A stretch of DNA of 64,000 nt from Haliea sp. E1-2-M8 (GTDB lineage Bacteria; Pseudomonadota; Gammaproteobacteria; Pseudomonadales; Halieaceae): NCBI RefSeq assembly GCF_030649675.1, contig NZ_JAUTDR010000019.1, positions 1 to 64,000 of the forward strand. Reading direction: 5' to 3'. The notes beneath the pieces were generated by a model. It ran no database searches. It was not told where the DNA came from and saw only the letters and a program-made list of their open reading frames with translations. A program made the position numbers and the translations under genes. Positions 7,948-16,947 of the stretch are shown here, piece after piece. Each line of letters starts with the position of its first letter. Position 1 is the stretch's first letter.

Positions 7948-9663
7948 CTACTGCCCGGCCCCCTGTCCCTGGGTAAGCGCTGCCGCGTAGTCCGCCTTCA
8001 GCTGCCGTTTGAAGATCTTGCCCGAGGCGATCCGGGGCAGGTGCTCGCGCTGCAGCCAGATGTGCGCGGGCACCTTGAACGTCGCCAGGTGTTCACGCAG
8101 GTCGTCCTGCAACTCCGCGGCGGCAAGTTCCTGCCCTTCTCGCAACACCACAACCGCGCCCACCGTCTCGCCGAGGCGCTCATCGGGGAGACCGAACACC
8201 GCCACTTCCAGCACCGCCGGGTGCTTGTGAATGGCGGCTTCCACCTCAATGCAGCTGATGTTTTCGCCGCCGCGAATGATGATGTCCTTGATCCGGTCGA
8301 CGATATAGAGAAAACCGTGTTCGTCCAGGTAAGCCACGTCACCGGTGTGGAACCAGCCGTCGATAAAGGCCTCCCGGGTGGCCTCGGGCTTGTTCCAGTA
8401 GCCGCGGCAGTTGGCGGTGGACTTGATGCATAGCTCGCCACGCTCGCCGACCGCAAGGCTGTTGCCGTCGCCGTCGATGATCTTGAACTCCGTGACCGCA
8501 GGCACAATGCGCCCGGTGCTGGCGGGATTGGCGACATAGGCCGCGCCGGCATTGACTGCACCGATGGCATTGGTCTCGGTGAGCCCATAGCCAATCCCGG
8601 GCGCTGCGCGCTTGAAGGTGGAGGCAATCTTGCCCACCTGGTCCGGGGGCCGCGCCGCGCCGCCGGAAAAAATGTCCACCAGGGAGGCGATGTCGCGCTC
8701 CGTATCCCGGGCCGCCGCCTGCAACTCCGCGGACATGGTCGGCACGCCGTTGAACCAGGTAATGCGTTCCGCTTCGATCAGACGCAGGGCCTCCTGCACA
8801 TCCCACTTGTGCATGATGACCAGCTTGCGGCCAATCAACAGCGACAGCAGAAAGGCCGAATGGCTGGCGGTACAGTGGAACAGGGGGATGGTAAGCAGCC
8901 CCGCCGGGGGTAGCGACGGGGTAGCGGAATCGCCGGCGAGCATCTTGTTCACCGTGCCCAGCAACATCCAGCTCCACAGGGCGGCGAGGATGGCGCGGTG
9001 CGTGGACACCGCGCCCTTGGGGTGCCCGGTGGAGCCTGAGGTATACATGATGGTGGCGTCATCCTCGGGTGCAACCGCGACCTCAGGCATGGCCGCGCCG
9101 GCAAACTCCGCCTGCAGGGCGTCGAAATCCTCGGTCGCCAGCGGCAGGTCGGAGACATCGCCTACCGAGATAATCCGCAGTTGATAGCGCTCGGAAATGG
9201 GCGCCAGGCGCGCAGCGCGCACCGGGTCCGCCACCACTATCCGGCTGCCGCTGTCCTCGATGCCGTATTCGAGCTCCTCGGTGGTCCACCAGGCGTTCAT
9301 GGGTACCGCCACCGCGCCGATGGAGACGACGGCGATGAACGCCATCATCCACTCCGGACTATTGCGGCTGGCTATTGCCACCCGGTCCCCGGGAGCCACA
9401 CCTAACCTGCTCTGCAGAGCGGCACCGAGGGCAGCACTGCGGGCCCAGGTTTCGGCGAAGCTGTAGCGCTGCTCGCGATACGCCACAAAATCCTTGTCGC
9501 CGTGCTGCTGCATGATGGCGCAGTAGGCGCCCAGGTTGGCGGGCATGGTGACGTAGGTCCGGAAGTCCACATCGTTGATGGAAACCTTGTCCAGCGCAAA
9601 GGGCTGCCCATCAGCGGTAAGAGCGGCGACTGTGGCCGCATAATTTTCGAGTGCCGGATCCAT
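7948..9663 (-). CDS. Acyl-CoA synthetase (AMP-binding, class I adenylate-forming)
   Basis: A 571-residue ligase that activates a carboxylic acid with ATP and CoA. It has the phosphate loop YTSGSTGHPKG (207-217), the GYGLTETNAIG motif, the GWFHTGDVAY and DRIKDIIIRGGENI hinge region and a C-terminal lysine in ASGKIFKR (Lys549). Full length for FadD-like or CaiC-like enzymes. It is flanked by acyl-CoA dehydrogenase genes at 29 and 45 bases, so it is the likely entry step of the pathway. The acid itself, fatty, isoprenoid or steroid side chain, cannot be told from sequence. Confidence 0.9.
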   Translation of the reverse strand: MDPALENYAATVAALTADGQPFALDKVSINDVDFRTYVTMPANLGAYCAIMQQHGDKDFVAYREQRYSFAETWARSAALGAALQSRLGVAPGDRVAIASRNSPEWMMAFIAVVSIGAVAVPMNAWWTTEELEYGIEDSGSRIVVADPVRAARLAPISERYQLRIISVGDVSDLPLATEDFDALQAEFAGAAMPEVAVAPEDDATIMYTSGSTGHPKGAVSTHRAILAALWSWMLLGTVNKMLAGDSATPSLPPAGLLTIPLFHCTASHSAFLLSLLIGRKLVIMHKWDVQEALRLIEAERITWFNGVPTMSAELQAAARDTERDIASLVDIFSGGAARPPDQVGKIASTFKRAAPGIGYGLTETNAIGAVNAGAAYVANPASTGRIVPAVTEFKIIDGDGNSLAVGERGELCIKSTANCRGYWNKPEATREAFIDGWFHTGDVAYLDEHGFLYIVDRIKDIIIRGGENISCIEVEAAIHKHPAVLEVAVFGLPDERLGETVGAVVVLREGQELAAAELQDDLREHLATFKVPAHIWLQREHLPRIASGKIFKRQLKADYAAALTQGQGAGQ

Positions 9664-9692
9664 TGGTTTTTATTGCTCCGTCTCGGGGACTG

Positions 9693-10832
9693 CTAGAAAC
9701 CGCTCAGGCGGGCAAAGCGGTCGAGGTGGTAGTTATAGTCACCAAAGCAGTGCTGGGCAACCCGGGCCCGCTTGATGAACAGGCCAATATCGTACTCGTC
9801 GGTCATGCCGATACCGCCGTGCATCTGGATTCCCTCGTTGGTGGCGCGCTGCGCCACTTCACAGAGCTTGGCCTTGGCGGCGCTCGCCAGCTTCGGCAGC
9901 TCGGGATCATCCGCGTCGATTGCCTGCAGCGCCTGCAGTACAATGGAGCGAGCCAGTTCCAGCTCCGCGAACAGTTCCGCCGCGCGGTGCTGCAGCCCCT
10001 GAAAGGAACCGATCAATTTACCGAACTGCTTGCGTTCCTTGAGGTAGGCGACCGTGAGCTCAAAGGCCTCGGTAGCAAGGCCCAGCAGCTCGGACGCCAG
10101 GCCGATATTGGCAATGTCCAGGGTACGGCTGAGGCCCGCCCAGGCCTGGCCCGGCTCGCCCATGACCGCATCCGCATCCAGCCTCAGCCCGTCGAAGCGC
10201 AGTGCGCCGACCCCGCGGGAGTCGACCATACTGCGGCGCTCCACGGTCAAACCCTTCGCCTCAGCGGGAACCAGAAAGGCCGTCAGGCCTTCGCTGTCAC
10301 CCGCGCTGCCCGCGGTGCGGGCAATCACCACAAAGTGATCCGCCGCCAGGGCATCCAGGACCAGGATCTTGTTGCCCGTCAGGGTATAGCCGTCTCCGTC
10401 GGCGACCGCCGTCAGCGCCGTTTGCTCCGGCGCATGCTGGGCACCCTCCTGCAGCGCCAGCGACACCAGCACTTCACCGGCGGCCAGGGCCGGCAGCAGT
10501 GCCTGCTTCTGGGCTTCAGAACCCAATTCGTTGATCGCGGTGGCGCCCACCAGTACCGACGCCTGCAGCGGAGTGGGGCTCAGGTGGCGCCCGGCCTGCT
10601 CCAGCACCAGGCCCAGGCCGGTGTAGCCGTAGCCAAGCCCGCCATAGGCCTCGGCAACGGCGATGCCGGGCCAGCCCATGGCCACAACCTCCTGCCACAC
10701 ATCGCGGGAGAAGCCGAGTTCATCATCCGCATCGCGCAGGGCACGCAGCTGGGCCACGCCGGCCTTCTCTGCCAGCAGCCCGGCGGCGGATTCCTTGAGC
10801 ATGACCTGCTCTTCAGTCAGTACCAGTGCCAT
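9693..10832 (-). CDS. Acyl-CoA dehydrogenase family protein, probable partner subunit
   Basis: A 379-residue acyl-CoA dehydrogenase homologue. The C-terminal IQMHGGIGMTDEYDIG (335-350) replaces the EGGT-type catalytic loop of the neighbouring 392-residue protein. In actinobacterial FadE pairs, two unlike subunits form an alpha2-beta2 enzyme in which only one supplies the catalytic base; the tandem arrangement here (21 bases apart) fits that plan. The enzyme would oxidise an acyl-CoA to the 2-enoyl-CoA. The heteromer is inference from gene order and loop sequence. Confidence 0.88.
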   Translation of the reverse strand: MALVLTEEQVMLKESAAGLLAEKAGVAQLRALRDADDELGFSRDVWQEVVAMGWPGIAVAEAYGGLGYGYTGLGLVLEQAGRHLSPTPLQASVLVGATAINELGSEAQKQALLPALAAGEVLVSLALQEGAQHAPEQTALTAVADGDGYTLTGNKILVLDALAADHFVVIARTAGSAGDSEGLTAFLVPAEAKGLTVERRSMVDSRGVGALRFDGLRLDADAVMGEPGQAWAGLSRTLDIANIGLASELLGLATEAFELTVAYLKERKQFGKLIGSFQGLQHRAAELFAELELARSIVLQALQAIDADDPELPKLASAAKAKLCEVAQRATNEGIQMHGGIGMTDEYDIGLFIKRARVAQHCFGDYNYHLDRFARLSGF

Positions 10833-10853
10833 CTTGTCTGCCCTCTCTCGCGT

Positions 10854-12032
10854 TCAGTCCGGCAGGCCCAGGACCCGCTTGGCGATAATATTCAGCTGCA
10901 CCTCGGAGGTGCCGCCTTCGATGGAATTGCCCTTGGACCGCAGCCAGTCGCGGCTGGTAACGCCGCCGTTATAGGCCTCGCCCTCCCAGCCCAGCGCCGC
11001 TTCGCCGCCAATGGCGATATTGAGTTCGTTGCGGCGCTTGTTCAACTCGGTGCCGTAGTACTTGAAAATCGAGGAGGCGGCGCCGAGGCCCTGGCCCGCC
11101 TTCGCCTCGTCCCCGACCCGGCTCATGGTGGCGGCAAAGGCCAGCGCATCGAGCTGGTACTGGGCGATGGTATGGCGCAGGATGCCGTTGCCGAGCCGGC
11201 CGCTGGCGTCCGCACCCAGGGTTTCGAGCGCGGCTTCACCGAGGGATTTTTTGGGCGCCGCGCCAAAGCCCGAGATCATTTCCCGTTCGTGGGTCAGCAG
11301 GTACTTGGCGATGGTCCAGCCCTTGCCCTCCTCCCCCACCAGGTTGCGCTTGTCGGCTTTCACATTGTCGAAGAAGGTCTCGCAGAAGGGCGAGGAGCCG
11401 CTGATCAGGCGGATCGGGCGCGTGCTGACACCGGGGCTGTCCATGTCGAACAGGACGAAGCTGATGCCCTCGTGCTTGCTGCCGCTGTTGTCGGTGCGCA
11501 CCAGGCAGAAGATCCAGTCCGCCTTGTCGGCATAGGAGGTCCAGACTTTCTGGCCATTGATAATATAGTGATCGCCCTGGTCTTCGGCGCGGGTCTGCAG
11601 GCTGGCCAGGTCAGAGCCGGCGTTGGGTTCGGAGTAGCCCTGGCACCAGCGGATCTCGCCGCGGCAGATCGGCGGCAGGTGTTCGAGCTTCTGCTCTTCG
11701 TTACCGAATTGCAGCAGGGCCGGGCCGAGCATGGAGATACCGAAGCTGTCCAGCGGCCGGCGGGCGTTGATCCGTGCCATCTCCTGCTGCAGCACCTTGC
11801 ACTCTTCCTTGTCCAGACCGCCGCCGCCGTATTCCCGGGGCCAGTGCGGCACGGTCCAGCCCCGCGCGGCCATGCGGTCGCACCAGACCTTCTGCTCCGG
11901 GTGTGCAATTTCGGGGTTGCGCCCCCCCATGTACAGGTCCTCGAAACTGCGGACCGGCTCGCGCATGGCGGGCGGACAATTCTCTTCCAGCCAGGCGCGG
12001 GTTTCAGCGCGGAATTCTTCCAGCTTGCTCAC
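10854..12032 (-). CDS. Acyl-CoA dehydrogenase, probable catalytic subunit of a pair
   Basis: A 392-residue acyl-CoA dehydrogenase and first gene of the operon. The C-terminal SIEGGTSEVQ (370-379) contains Glu372, which aligns with the catalytic glutamate of medium-chain enzymes; YSEPNAGSDLASLQT and INGQKVWTSYAD mark the flavin pocket. It resembles the larger member of FadE pairs used for branched or sterol side-chain CoA esters. Its promoter and a palindromic operator lie 76-104 bases upstream. A TetR-type repressor answering to an acyl-CoA is expected, but none is encoded next to it. Confidence 0.9.
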   Translation of the reverse strand: MSKLEEFRAETRAWLEENCPPAMREPVRSFEDLYMGGRNPEIAHPEQKVWCDRMAARGWTVPHWPREYGGGGLDKEECKVLQQEMARINARRPLDSFGISMLGPALLQFGNEEQKLEHLPPICRGEIRWCQGYSEPNAGSDLASLQTRAEDQGDHYIINGQKVWTSYADKADWIFCLVRTDNSGSKHEGISFVLFDMDSPGVSTRPIRLISGSSPFCETFFDNVKADKRNLVGEEGKGWTIAKYLLTHEREMISGFGAAPKKSLGEAALETLGADASGRLGNGILRHTIAQYQLDALAFAATMSRVGDEAKAGQGLGAASSIFKYYGTELNKRRNELNIAIGGEAALGWEGEAYNGGVTSRDWLRSKGNSIEGGTSEVQLNIIAKRVLGLPD

Positions 12033-12107
12033 GGGATCACCTCTTCAGGGCCGGGCGGCCACCGTCCAGTTCACTGCGCAGACCGTAGCCTCCGCAAACC
12101 GGATTTG

Positions 12108-12122
12108 AACATACAGTATGTT
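12108..12122. promoter_or_regulatory. Palindromic operator, TetR-like
   Basis: AACATACAGTATGTT is a perfect 15-base palindrome (7-base arms around one base). One arm is the -10 box of the operon promoter, so a bound protein would block RNA polymerase. Size and symmetry fit TetR-family sites; the regulator is not identified. Confidence 0.6.
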
Positions 12123-12136
12123 TTGCTAACTTTCAA
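12108..12136 (-). promoter_or_regulatory. Promoter of the acyl-CoA operon
   Basis: Read on the minus strand, TTGAAA (12136-12131) is followed after exactly 17 bases by TATGTT (12113-12108), a sound sigma-70-like pair 76 bases before the first gene. The -35 box overlaps the stop codon of the diguanylate cyclase gene. Confidence 0.6.
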
Positions 12137-13269
12137 GAATGCCCGGGCTTGTCCTCATACATGTGGCGATCGGCGGCAGTGAGGAGCGCGTCGACACTGT
12201 CACCATCCTGCGGCCAGATGGCGACACCCACGGCAATCGCCACCGACACCGTCTCGGACCCCAGAACGGCGGGACCATCCAGGGCTTCGCGCAGGCGCTT
12301 CGCCACCCGCCCGGCGCTGACCCGGTTGTCGATACCGTGCACAATCAGCAGGAATTCGTCACCCCCGAGCCGCCCCGCGTAGTCAGCTTCCCGCAAAAAA
12401 CACCGCAGGCGGCGAGCCACTTCCACCAGCAGCGCATCACCGGCCTGATGACCCAGTTCATCGTTCACCCGCTTGAAGCGGTTCAAGTCCAGCATCACCA
12501 CGGCGAAATGCTCGCGGTGGCGCCGGGCACGCTCCAGGGTACGGTTGAGGGTCTCGTCGATGCTGCGCCGGTTGGGTAACCCGGTCAGCACATCCTCGCT
12601 GGCCAATAGCAGAGTGTGCTGGTGCTCCCGGAAGTAGCAGGCCACGGTGATACTGAAGGTCCAGCCCATCAGGTACAGCGACATCGCCACGAAAACAAGC
12701 ACCGTAGCCGCCGCCAGCTCCCGGGCGGGGTCCAGCAGGACCTGCAGGGAGGTCCACCAGCGAAACAGGAGAGCGAGGGCCAGCAGGGCCGCGAACAGGG
12801 CGGAGAGCTGGTAGATTCTGAACTCGTCGCGGCCTGTCCGCCATACCATGACCACCGCTACCGCCAGCAGGCCGGTTGCCGTCAGGCTGTCGTGCCAGAG
12901 GTAGCGATGGACGACGTCATCGCGATTTACCCAGGCCAGCAAGGCGAAGAGCGGCACCAGCGCCAACATCCACTTCCAGCGGTGGTCTGACTGAAAGCCG
13001 CGGAACCGGAGACTCCCCTCCACGGTCAGCGTAACCGCAGTGAGGGTCAGGGTGTTGTTGACGACCAGGAAGTACTCCTCGGCTCCACCGCGCCCGACAA
13101 CTGGAAACATCAGCAGGAACGCCGTCGCACTGGCCGCCGTTGCCAGAAACCAATGAAAAACCCCGCTCATGCTGTGATTGATGCGCCAGAGGACCAGCAT
13201 GATGACCGTGCACACGCTCGAGATCATCGCAATCATCAGAAACAGGGTTGGCACATGAAGTACATTCAT
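12133..13269 (-). CDS. Membrane-bound diguanylate cyclase (GGDEF)
   Basis: A 378-residue protein making cyclic di-GMP from two GTP. The first 200 residues hold about six to seven membrane helices; a GGDEF domain follows, with an intact LGGDEF signature (301-306) and an inhibitory RxxD site (READ) five residues before it. The ATG at 13269 begins directly before the first helix; an in-frame TTG at 13317 would add 16 residues. It is followed by the acyl-CoA operon, which has its own promoter overlapping this stop codon. The sensed signal is unknown. Confidence 0.87.
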   Translation of the reverse strand: MNVLHVPTLFLMIAMISSVCTVIMLVLWRINHSMSGVFHWFLATAASATAFLLMFPVVGRGGAEEYFLVVNNTLTLTAVTLTVEGSLRFRGFQSDHRWKWMLALVPLFALLAWVNRDDVVHRYLWHDSLTATGLLAVAVVMVWRTGRDEFRIYQLSALFAALLALALLFRWWTSLQVLLDPARELAAATVLVFVAMSLYLMGWTFSITVACYFREHQHTLLLASEDVLTGLPNRRSIDETLNRTLERARRHREHFAVVMLDLNRFKRVNDELGHQAGDALLVEVARRLRCFLREADYAGRLGGDEFLLIVHGIDNRVSAGRVAKRLREALDGPAVLGSETVSVAIAVGVAIWPQDGDSVDALLTAADRHMYEDKPGHS

Positions 13270-13395
13270 GGAGTGCGCCGACAACAATGGGAAACCACTA
13301 TCATGGGCGAGCGCCAAGGGAAGTCAATGCCCCATACGCGCCGCCCAGGTGGGGCGCCAAAGTGGGGCCGCCCAGGCAGGACCGTGAATACGGCC

Positions 13396-14190
13396 TCAGA
13401 GTTGCGCCCGCGGCATCTCTACCTGGGACGTGACAATACCGCCGTTGACGCCGTAGACCTCACCGGTCACATAGTCTGCGGCCGGCGAGGCCAGGTACAG
13501 GGCGCAAGCGGCAATGTCTTCCGCGGCGCCGAGCCTGGCCATGGGGGTTTTCGCGAGCATGGACTGTTCCAGCTCGTCGTTCATGAAGTTGCCCAGCGCG
13601 GTGGTCAGGATGGCGCCGACGCCAATGGCGTTCACCCGCACCTTGGGGGCAAAGTCCTGGGCCAGTTCCCGGGTAAGCCAGGACAGGGCTGCCTTGCCGG
13701 TGCCGTAAGCGGCGAAACCGGGCTGTGGATGTATGCCCGCGGTGGAAGAAATATTGACGATGGCGCCCTTGCCCGCGGTGGCGACCATCTGTGGCACGCT
13801 CAGGCGGGACAGGGAAAACGCGGTGGTCACGTTAAAGTGGAAACAGGCATCAAACTCTTCGTCGGTGGTGTCCAGCGTCGGCTTGGGGCCCCAGCCGCCG
13901 GCGTTGTTGACCAGGATGTCGAGGCGACCGAATTCGGCTATGGCCTGCGCCACCAGGTCCTCGCGCTGCTGCGCCTCCATCACATCACAGATCACCACCA
14001 GGGCCCGCTGGCCCCGGGCCTCTACCTGTGCCGCGGTCTCCTCCAGCTCGCTGCGGGTGCGCGCGGAAATCACCACGTCGGCGCCGGCATCGGCGTAGGC
14101 AATGGCGGTTGCAGCGCCGATGCCGCGGCCGGCCCCGGTGATGATGGCGACCTGCCCGTCGAGGCGGAAACGGTCGAGAATACTGGCCAT
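13396..14190 (-). CDS. SDR family oxidoreductase (FabG-like)
   Basis: A 264-residue short-chain dehydrogenase. TGAGRGIG (18-25), NNAGG (95-99), Ser149 and Tyr162-x3-Lys166 (AAYGTGKAA) form a complete active site. It resembles FabG, glucose or 7-alpha-hydroxysteroid dehydrogenases, so the substrate is open. It follows the old-yellow-enzyme gene by 35 bases on the same strand and is probably co-transcribed with it; reduction of an enone and of a keto group by the two enzymes would fit. The 126 bases after its stop show only short GC-rich repeats. Confidence 0.85.
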   Translation of the reverse strand: MASILDRFRLDGQVAIITGAGRGIGAATAIAYADAGADVVISARTRSELEETAAQVEARGQRALVVICDVMEAQQREDLVAQAIAEFGRLDILVNNAGGWGPKPTLDTTDEEFDACFHFNVTTAFSLSRLSVPQMVATAGKGAIVNISSTAGIHPQPGFAAYGTGKAALSWLTRELAQDFAPKVRVNAIGVGAILTTALGNFMNDELEQSMLAKTPMARLGAAEDIAACALYLASPAADYVTGEVYGVNGGIVTSQVEMPRAQL

Positions 14191-14225
14191 GGGGTACTCC
14201 TGGTCTGGGTTATTGGAGGGGTCTG

Positions 14226-15464
14226 TCAGTCCACCGCGGCGGCGGGGATCGTGTTCAGCAGTGGATCATTGGGCGGATTGTGCACGCACCAGGTCCCTGC
14301 CGGATGATAAATATAGGCGACACAGGCATTGCAGTTGTCGCAGCCGGATTCGGTCAATTCGCCACTCCGGAATTTGTTCACCAGCGCCGGGTCGTGGATC
14401 AGCGCCCGGGCCAGCACGACGCACTCAAAGCCTTCCGCCATCGCCTGCTCGGCGTTGGCCAGGCTCTTGGTGCCGCCGAGGTAGGCCAGCGGCAACTCCA
14501 CCGCGGCGCGGATTTTGCGCGAGTACTCAAGGAAGTACATCTCCTTGAAATCGATTTTGGGTTCGCTGGAGGCTGCCGCCTTCATCATCAGCGCCGTCAC
14601 CCACTCGCCCTGCTGCTTGAGCACCCGGGCGATGGTTTCCCGGTTCATGTTGCTGCCGAACATGAACCAGGTTGACTCCACGTTGCGGCCGCCGGAGAGA
14701 ACCAGCATATCCGCCCCCGCGGCCTGCAGCGCCTGAGCGGTGACGATCGCATCCTCGACGGTGGCGCCGCGGCGGACACCGTCGGCCACGTTGATCTTGG
14801 CCAGCACCGCCAGTTCCCTGCCCACCGCCTGTTTGACCGCCGCCAGCACCCTGGCCGGAAACCGTACGCGATTCTCCGCGCTGCCGCCGTACTCGTCTTC
14901 GCGGCGGTTGCTGAGCGGGGAGATAAACTGGTTCAGCAGGTAACCGTGCCCCATATGAAGTTCCACCGCGTCGAAGCCCGCATCCCGCGCCAGCTCGGCG
15001 GCGGCGACAAACTCCGCCACTACCTGCGCCATGTCCGCCTCGGTCATCGCGCGCTGGAAGAAATTGCCCTTCAGCGCACCCGCGGGATTGAACCCGGCGG
15101 AGGAACTGATGGTTCGGCCGCGCACTTTCATGCCGGTCACGAAAGAGCCACCGTGAGTGATCTGGGCGGAAATGGCCGCACCCTCATCGTGCACGGCCTG
15201 GGTCAGCACGCGCAGGTCGGGCAGGACTTCGGCACGCATCCAGATCTGGTTGGGCAAAGTGCGGCCCACCTTCGCCACCGCCATATAGGCCACCGTGGTC
15301 ATCCCGACCCCGCCCGCCGCCAGATCCCGGTGATGTTTGACCAGGGCTTTGGTTGGCTTGCCGTCCAGGCACATCGCCTCATTGGCACCGGATTTGATAA
15401 ACCGGTTGCGCAGGTTAAGGGGGCCTATGGTGACCGGGTCAAAGGGGGATGTTGCTGACGTCAT
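14226..15464 (-). CDS. NADH:flavin oxidoreductase (old yellow enzyme family)
   Basis: A 412-residue TIM-barrel flavoenzyme. It begins with the standard IGPLNLRNRF and carries HMGHGYLLNQF and SPLSNRREDEYGGS, typical of FMN-binding OYE and dienoyl-CoA reductases. The C-terminal end has Cys375, Cys378, Cys381 and Cys393, spaced as in the 4Fe-4S site of 2,4-dienoyl-CoA reductases, but the protein stops before the second, pyridine-nucleotide domain of those enzymes. It may need a separate electron donor. Substrate is likely an enone or dienoyl compound. The 118 bases before its start hold no feature I can name. Confidence 0.87.
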   Translation of the reverse strand: MTSATSPFDPVTIGPLNLRNRFIKSGANEAMCLDGKPTKALVKHHRDLAAGGVGMTTVAYMAVAKVGRTLPNQIWMRAEVLPDLRVLTQAVHDEGAAISAQITHGGSFVTGMKVRGRTISSSAGFNPAGALKGNFFQRAMTEADMAQVVAEFVAAAELARDAGFDAVELHMGHGYLLNQFISPLSNRREDEYGGSAENRVRFPARVLAAVKQAVGRELAVLAKINVADGVRRGATVEDAIVTAQALQAAGADMLVLSGGRNVESTWFMFGSNMNRETIARVLKQQGEWVTALMMKAAASSEPKIDFKEMYFLEYSRKIRAAVELPLAYLGGTKSLANAEQAMAEGFECVVLARALIHDPALVNKFRSGELTESGCDNCNACVAYIYHPAGTWCVHNPPNDPLLNTIPAAAVD

Positions 15465-15582
15465 GGTGCAGCCTCTCGGCGGAGAATGTACAGGCAGCGG
15501 ATGTTACCCCCATGGGCGCGCCGCCGCGATGGTAGCCAAAGCCGCAGCCATGATCGGTTCAATATGGCAGGCATCGCCCGGG

Positions 15583-16947
15583 TCAGCGCACGACGGGCAA
15601 CCACCAGAACAACACTGCGCTGCACAGGGTGGCCAGGATCCAGCCCCACCAGCGGCAGGCGGCCGCGCCACCCGGCTCCAGTTTCAGCCACAGCATCCAG
15701 CCGTAGCGGACCACCAGAACCAGGGTGGCCAGGGTGGCCGCCTGCAACAGCAGCGGCATGTGCTCCGCCAGGGGCAGGTCGGGTGTCGCCAGCAGGGCCT
15801 TCTTCATCACCCCCTTGGCCAGTGCGCCACTGGTGAAGGGCAAACCCAGCAAGGACAGCGCGGGCAGGGCAACCAGCAACCACAGCAACACCCGCAGTAT
15901 CCGGCTGGCGGGAAGTACCAGGCCCACCGCGAGGAACAGGCAGCCTTTGGCGAGGCCGTGGTGCAGGGCAAACAGGGCGATGGCCGGCAACAATACGGGG
16001 GCATGACCGGGTGCCGCGAGCGCGGCGCCCACCGGCACCACGATCAGGCCCATCTGGCTGATACTGGACCAGGCCAGCACCGTTTTCGGGTCCCGCTGCA
16101 GCATGCCGAACAGCGCCGCGCCCAGGGAGCCAACAAAGCCCATCACTATCAGGAACTGCCCCCACGGCCCCCAACCGGCCTCGCCGATGGGCAGCGCCAG
16201 CAGCCAGCCCAGCAGCCCCGCCTTGATCATCGCCCCGCTCAACACCGCGCTGGCCGGCGTGGGCGCCACCGGGTGTGCCAGCGGCAGCCAGAAGTGCAGT
16301 AGTGGCAAACCGGCTTTCACCCCAAAACCGGCGATCAACAGCGCGGTGATGAGGTGGCCGTCGTCGCTGGCCCCAATGCCGGCGGCCAGGTCGGCCAGCA
16401 ACAAGGTGTCCACGGCCTGGGCCGCCAGCAGGAACCCGGCCAGCAGCGCCATTTCACCGAGCAGGGCCATGACCAGATAGACTCGCCCGGCAAAGCGTGC
16501 GCGATCGCTACCGTCATGAACCACCAGGCCGTATGCGGCGAAGGTCATCACGGAGAAGAAGGTGTAGAAGCTGACCATGTCTCCGGCCAGGACGAGGCCG
16601 AGATTGCCCGCCAGGGTCAGGCCCCAGAACACGCAGAACCGGCGCAGGTGCTCCGACCCCAGGTAGCCGACCGCATACAATCCCGCGGTGCTCCACAGCA
16701 GCGCCGTCAGCAGCAGGAAACTGCGCCGCAGCTCATCCAGCATCCAGGTGCTGCCCAGCATCAGCCAGGGCAGCTCCAGGGTCCAGGGCGTCGCGGATAG
16801 CATGGCCAGCACCAGTGCCGGCAGAGGCAGCAGCGGCAGCGCCGCGCGCAGAGCGCCGCGCCAACCCGGACGCGCCGCCAGCAGCGGATACAGCAGCGGC
16901 AACAGCACGCTGGCGGCAATCAGTGCGACTGGCGGCAGCCCGTTCAC
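15583..16947 (-). CDS. Mrp antiporter MrpD-like subunit, third copy
   Basis: A 454-residue polytopic membrane protein of the NuoL/M/N-MrpA/D family and last gene of the antiporter operon. A GTG start at 16947 is chosen because it overlaps the previous stop as GTGA; the frame stays open further upstream but reads as non-membrane sequence. The TM7 and TM8 lysines are kept (FGVKAG and GAMIKAG). The TM5 glutamate found in the two sister subunits (YVSLELISL, LFYEML) is replaced by Ser in YTFFSVMTF. The protein is also shorter than its sisters. It may be a structural rather than a proton-pumping unit. Confidence 0.85.
   Translation of the reverse strand: MNGLPPVALIAASVLLPLLYPLLAARPGWRGALRAALPLLPLPALVLAMLSATPWTLELPWLMLGSTWMLDELRRSFLLLTALLWSTAGLYAVGYLGSEHLRRFCVFWGLTLAGNLGLVLAGDMVSFYTFFSVMTFAAYGLVVHDGSDRARFAGRVYLVMALLGEMALLAGFLLAAQAVDTLLLADLAAGIGASDDGHLITALLIAGFGVKAGLPLLHFWLPLAHPVAPTPASAVLSGAMIKAGLLGWLLALPIGEAGWGPWGQFLIVMGFVGSLGAALFGMLQRDPKTVLAWSSISQMGLIVVPVGAALAAPGHAPVLLPAIALFALHHGLAKGCLFLAVGLVLPASRILRVLLWLLVALPALSLLGLPFTSGALAKGVMKKALLATPDLPLAEHMPLLLQAATLATLVLVVRYGWMLWLKLEPGGAAACRWWGWILATLCSAVLFWWLPVVR

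Noticed and set aside
9651-12182. An 843-codon open frame on the plus strand
   Set aside because: It is antisense to two acyl-CoA dehydrogenase genes, has Gln/His/Arg-rich low-complexity translation and no family motif; long antisense frames are normal in GC-rich DNA.
13270-13395. GC-rich repeats such as GCCGCCCAGG after the SDR gene as a terminator
   Set aside because: No arm pair long enough to give a convincing hairpin and no T run.
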